A DNA stretch of 32,063 bases from Bacilli bacterium. GTDB lineage: Bacteria > Bacillota_I > Bacilli_A > RF39 > UBA660. Of the stretch, positions 30,379 to 32,063 are shown piece after piece. The DNA is taken from NCBI GenBank assembly GCA_900769635.1, contig CAAGHJ010000005.1, positions 1-32,063 of the forward strand. Reading direction: 5' to 3'. Positions within the stretch are counted from its first letter, which is position 1. Every line of letters begins with the position of its first letter. The notes under the pieces were generated by a model, which ran no database searches, was not told the origin of the DNA, and was given only the letters and a program-made list of their open reading frames with translations. A program made the translations under genes and the position numbers.

Positions 30379-31341
30379 ATGAATGTAATAGTTGCTAATA
30401 AGAATAAGGATTTATTTAGTAATTTGGATGTTGATGTTATTAGAAGTGAATATGGTGAATTTACGGTAGAAGAACTTATACAGATGTTTTCTAATTTCTT
30501 CTTTAATAGAATGTTTTTGGATATTACTGCTATTGAGGGATATGAGAATTTGGGTAATATCCAAAAATTGTCTATGAATATGGATATGAGTAAGGTTATT
30601 TTTTATTTAGATAATTTTGAGTCTACTAATAATCCTAATTATATATCTAATTTGATTAGTATGGGGATATATAATTTTACTCGTAATTTAGAGGGGCTTA
30701 TGTATTTATATAATCATCCTAATAGTTATAAGGATGTTGCTCATCTTCATATACTTGGTGGGAGTATGAATCTTAGTAATAATAATAATAATAGGGTTAA
30801 TACTAATAAGAGTATGGATAATATTATGAGAGGTGGTGCTAAAATTATTGGGTTTAAGAACCTTACTTTACACGCTGGAGCTACATCTCTTGTATATATG
30901 ATAAAGAAGTATTTATCTACTTATAAGAATGTAGTAGCAATAGAAGTTGATAAGAAGGATTTTACTTATTTTAGGGATAGGGAACTTGTTTCTATTAGTG
31001 ATAGTGATGTTAGTAATGTTATTGATAAGTATAGGAATGTTGATGTAATACTTATTGATTTAAATAATTCTCGTAATACTCATTTATGTGATGATGTTAT
31101 ATATTTAGTGGAGCCTTCTACTATTAGACTTAATAGGCTTATGCTTATTAATAAGAATGTTTTTAATGATTTAAGGAATCATAAGATAGTACTTAATAAG
31201 AGTTTGCTTGATAGTAATGATATTAGTGATTTTGAGAGGGAAGCTGGTATTAAGTTATTTGCTAATATTCCTCCTATTAATGATAAGGGTGATGATTTTA
31301 GTGCTTTATCTATGATGCTTAATAAGTTAGAGATTGATTAG
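30379..31341 (+). CDS. tadZ: TadZ/CpaE-like ParA-family protein with altered P-loop
   Basis: The 320-residue protein has two parts. The first 120 residues resemble an atypical receiver domain (VIFYLDN near 73-79, then a MGIYNF strand). The rest from about 155 resembles a MinD/ParA fold: IIGFKNLTLHAGATSLVYMI has the general P-loop position (158-170), but the Walker Lys is absent (GAT-S instead of GKT-S), followed by VVAIEVDKKDF, VDVILIDLNN and a late IPPIND. TadZ proteins often have atypical Walker A motifs and mark the pole for pilus assembly. It is the last gene before the terminator. AAGGAGGAGAGATT precedes the ATG. Confidence 0.8.
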   Translation: MNVIVANKNKDLFSNLDVDVIRSEYGEFTVEELIQMFSNFFFNRMFLDITAIEGYENLGNIQKLSMNMDMSKVIFYLDNFESTNNPNYISNLISMGIYNFTRNLEGLMYLYNHPNSYKDVAHLHILGGSMNLSNNNNNRVNTNKSMDNIMRGGAKIIGFKNLTLHAGATSLVYMIKKYLSTYKNVVAIEVDKKDFTYFRDRELVSISDSDVSNVIDKYRNVDVILIDLNNSRNTHLCDDVIYLVEPSTIRLNRLMLINKNVFNDLRNHKIVLNKSLLDSNDISDFEREAGIKLFANIPPINDKGDDFSALSMMLNKLEID

Positions 31342-31377
31342 GTTATTGAAGATAATGGATTAGATAAAAAATTTCAC

Positions 31378-31404
31378 AAAACTTTCAGAATTGAAGGTTT
31401 TTTT
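31378..31404 (+). terminator. Terminator of the pilus operon
   Basis: AAAACTTTCA-GAAT-TGAAGGTTTT gives a 10-bp stem with one G-U pair and a T-run of about seven. Confidence 0.85.
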
Positions 31405-31450
31405 CTTGCTTTTTTAGTAGTTATAGTGTATTCCTATGATAGGAGGATTT

Positions 31451-31783
31451 ATGAAAAAGGAAATTTTGCTTGTAATTTTGTTTTTAGTGGGGGTTAATGG
31501 GGTTTACGCTTCGGATTTAGAGAGTGTAAAGGAAAGTAATGTAAAAGCGTTAAGTGATTATTCATTTGACGTAAAGTATGTAAACCAAGATGTAAATGTA
31601 AAAAGAAATTTGGAGTATGTTGAAAAGGTATATGGTGGGCAAGAACAGGGTTTTTATGATGATAATATGTATGGTTTCTTCTACAAATTTCTTGTTACTA
31701 GTGAGTTAGAAGATGTGATTGATTTTGATGGGGTAATGGGATATGATATGAATTGTTATAAAAAAGGGGGTGTGAACAGTTAA
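31451..31783 (+). CDS. Small secreted protein of unknown function
   Basis: This 110-residue protein has a signal peptide (KKEILLVILFLVGVNGVYA) with likely cleavage at YAS. The mature part is acidic, about 90 residues, with a single Cys near the end (MNCYKK) and a Tyr/Phe-rich stretch FYDDNMYGFFYKFLVTSELEDVI. I do not recognise the family. AGGAGG lies 4 bp before the ATG. It stands alone between the pilus terminator and the IS607-like gene, with a TATAGT-like sequence upstream. A pilus-related or envelope role is possible but unsupported. Confidence 0.6.
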   Translation: MKKEILLVILFLVGVNGVYASDLESVKESNVKALSDYSFDVKYVNQDVNVKRNLEYVEKVYGGQEQGFYDDNMYGFFYKFLVTSELEDVIDFDGVMGYDMNCYKKGGVNS

Positions 31784-31832
31784 CATAAATCCATAAAAAA
31801 CTATAGAATTATATTAAATTTTTATATATTTA

Positions 31833-31841
31833 TGTTATAAT
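31833..31841 (+). promoter_or_regulatory. Extended -10 promoter of the IS607-like gene
   Basis: TGTTATAAT lies 20 bp before the start codon. Confidence 0.45.
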
Positions 31842-31861
31842 GCTATTGAGGTGATAAAAAA

Positions 31862-32063
31862 ATGAAGTATTACTCAATAGGAGGATTTGCAAATAAAATA
31901 GGTAAGACCGTTCAAACTCTTAGAAATTGGGATAATAAAGGAATTTTAAAACCCCACCATATAACGGCAGGTGGAACAAGATATTATTCCCAAGAACAAC
32001 TTAATCATTTTTTAGGTTTAAAATCGAAAGATAAACTAAACAAGAAAACTATCGGTTACTGTA
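31862..32063 (+). CDS. tnpA: IS607-family serine transposase (TnpA), cut by window edge
   Basis: Sixty-seven codons are visible. The protein begins MKYYSIGGFANKIGKTVQTL and continues RNWDNKGILKPHHITAGGT, then RYYSQEQLNHFLGL. This is a MerR-like helix-turn-helix. It is followed by KTIGYC at the edge, the start of the IGYCRVS strand of a serine recombinase. The combination of an N-terminal MerR-type domain with a serine recombinase is diagnostic of IS607 TnpA. GAGGTGATAAAAAA precedes the ATG. These elements usually carry a tnpB gene downstream, which would lie outside the window. Confidence 0.9.
   Translation, partial: MKYYSIGGFANKIGKTVQTLRNWDNKGILKPHHITAGGTRYYSQEQLNHFLGLKSKDKLNKKTIGYC

Overview
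The window comes from an AT-rich, low-GC Firmicute, probably an uncultured gut lineage close to the Bacilli/Mollicutes border (RF39-like; this placement is inference). The evidence is the base composition, Shine-Dalgarno sites of the AGGAGG type, extended -10 promoters (TGN-TATAAT), and a Bacillus-like block of cell-wall and sporulation genes. The genetic code is standard: the genes are open with TGG for Trp, and TGA ends several of them, so this is not a code-4 mycoplasma.

Region 1 (1-2.7 kb) is accessory. It holds the start of a serine recombinase running off the left edge, a small orphan gene, tRNA-Gly(TCC) with its promoter and terminator, and a complete IS30-family insertion sequence (about 818-2672). 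The IS has inverted ends, arrays of palindromic subterminal repeats and an apparent 14-bp target duplication.

Region 2 (2.7-6.1 kb, minus strand) holds tex (RNA-binding transcription accessory protein) and a Y-family DNA polymerase. They are divergent from the next block.

Region 3 (6.2-16.0 kb, plus strand) is the conserved core: prfA, a zinc-ribbon gene, prmC, spoIIR, mntP, murA, an SGNH-like protein, rpmE, a recombinase-arm-like protein, rpiB, a DUF1146 protein, spoIID, spoIIQ, spoIIID and mbl. It matches, with interruptions, the order known from Bacillus subtilis. SpoIIR, SpoIIQ, SpoIID and SpoIIID act in forespore-to-mother-cell signalling and engulfment, so the organism probably sporulates or did so recently. 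spoIIR and spoIIQ share a forespore-type promoter motif.

Region 4 (16.0-21.7 kb) holds an AAA_14/DUF4143 ATPase behind three 20-bp repeats spaced exactly 33 bp apart, a membrane-anchored thioredoxin-like protein, a DUF5684-like membrane protein with an Asn-rich tail, and two multi-pass GT-C-like glycosyltransferases.

Region 5 (21.8-31.4 kb) is one long operon for a Tad/Flp-type pilus adapted to a Gram-positive envelope. It encodes two or three exported proteins of unknown family, a TadE-like membrane protein, CpaB, CpaF, TadB, TadC, a 55-aa Flp-like pilin, two more TadE/F-like minor pilins and a TadZ/CpaE-like protein, and it closes with a strong terminator. No prepilin peptidase is in the window. 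The two unknown secreted proteins at the front are the most novel material here.

The right edge holds a small secreted protein and the start of an IS607-family serine transposase.
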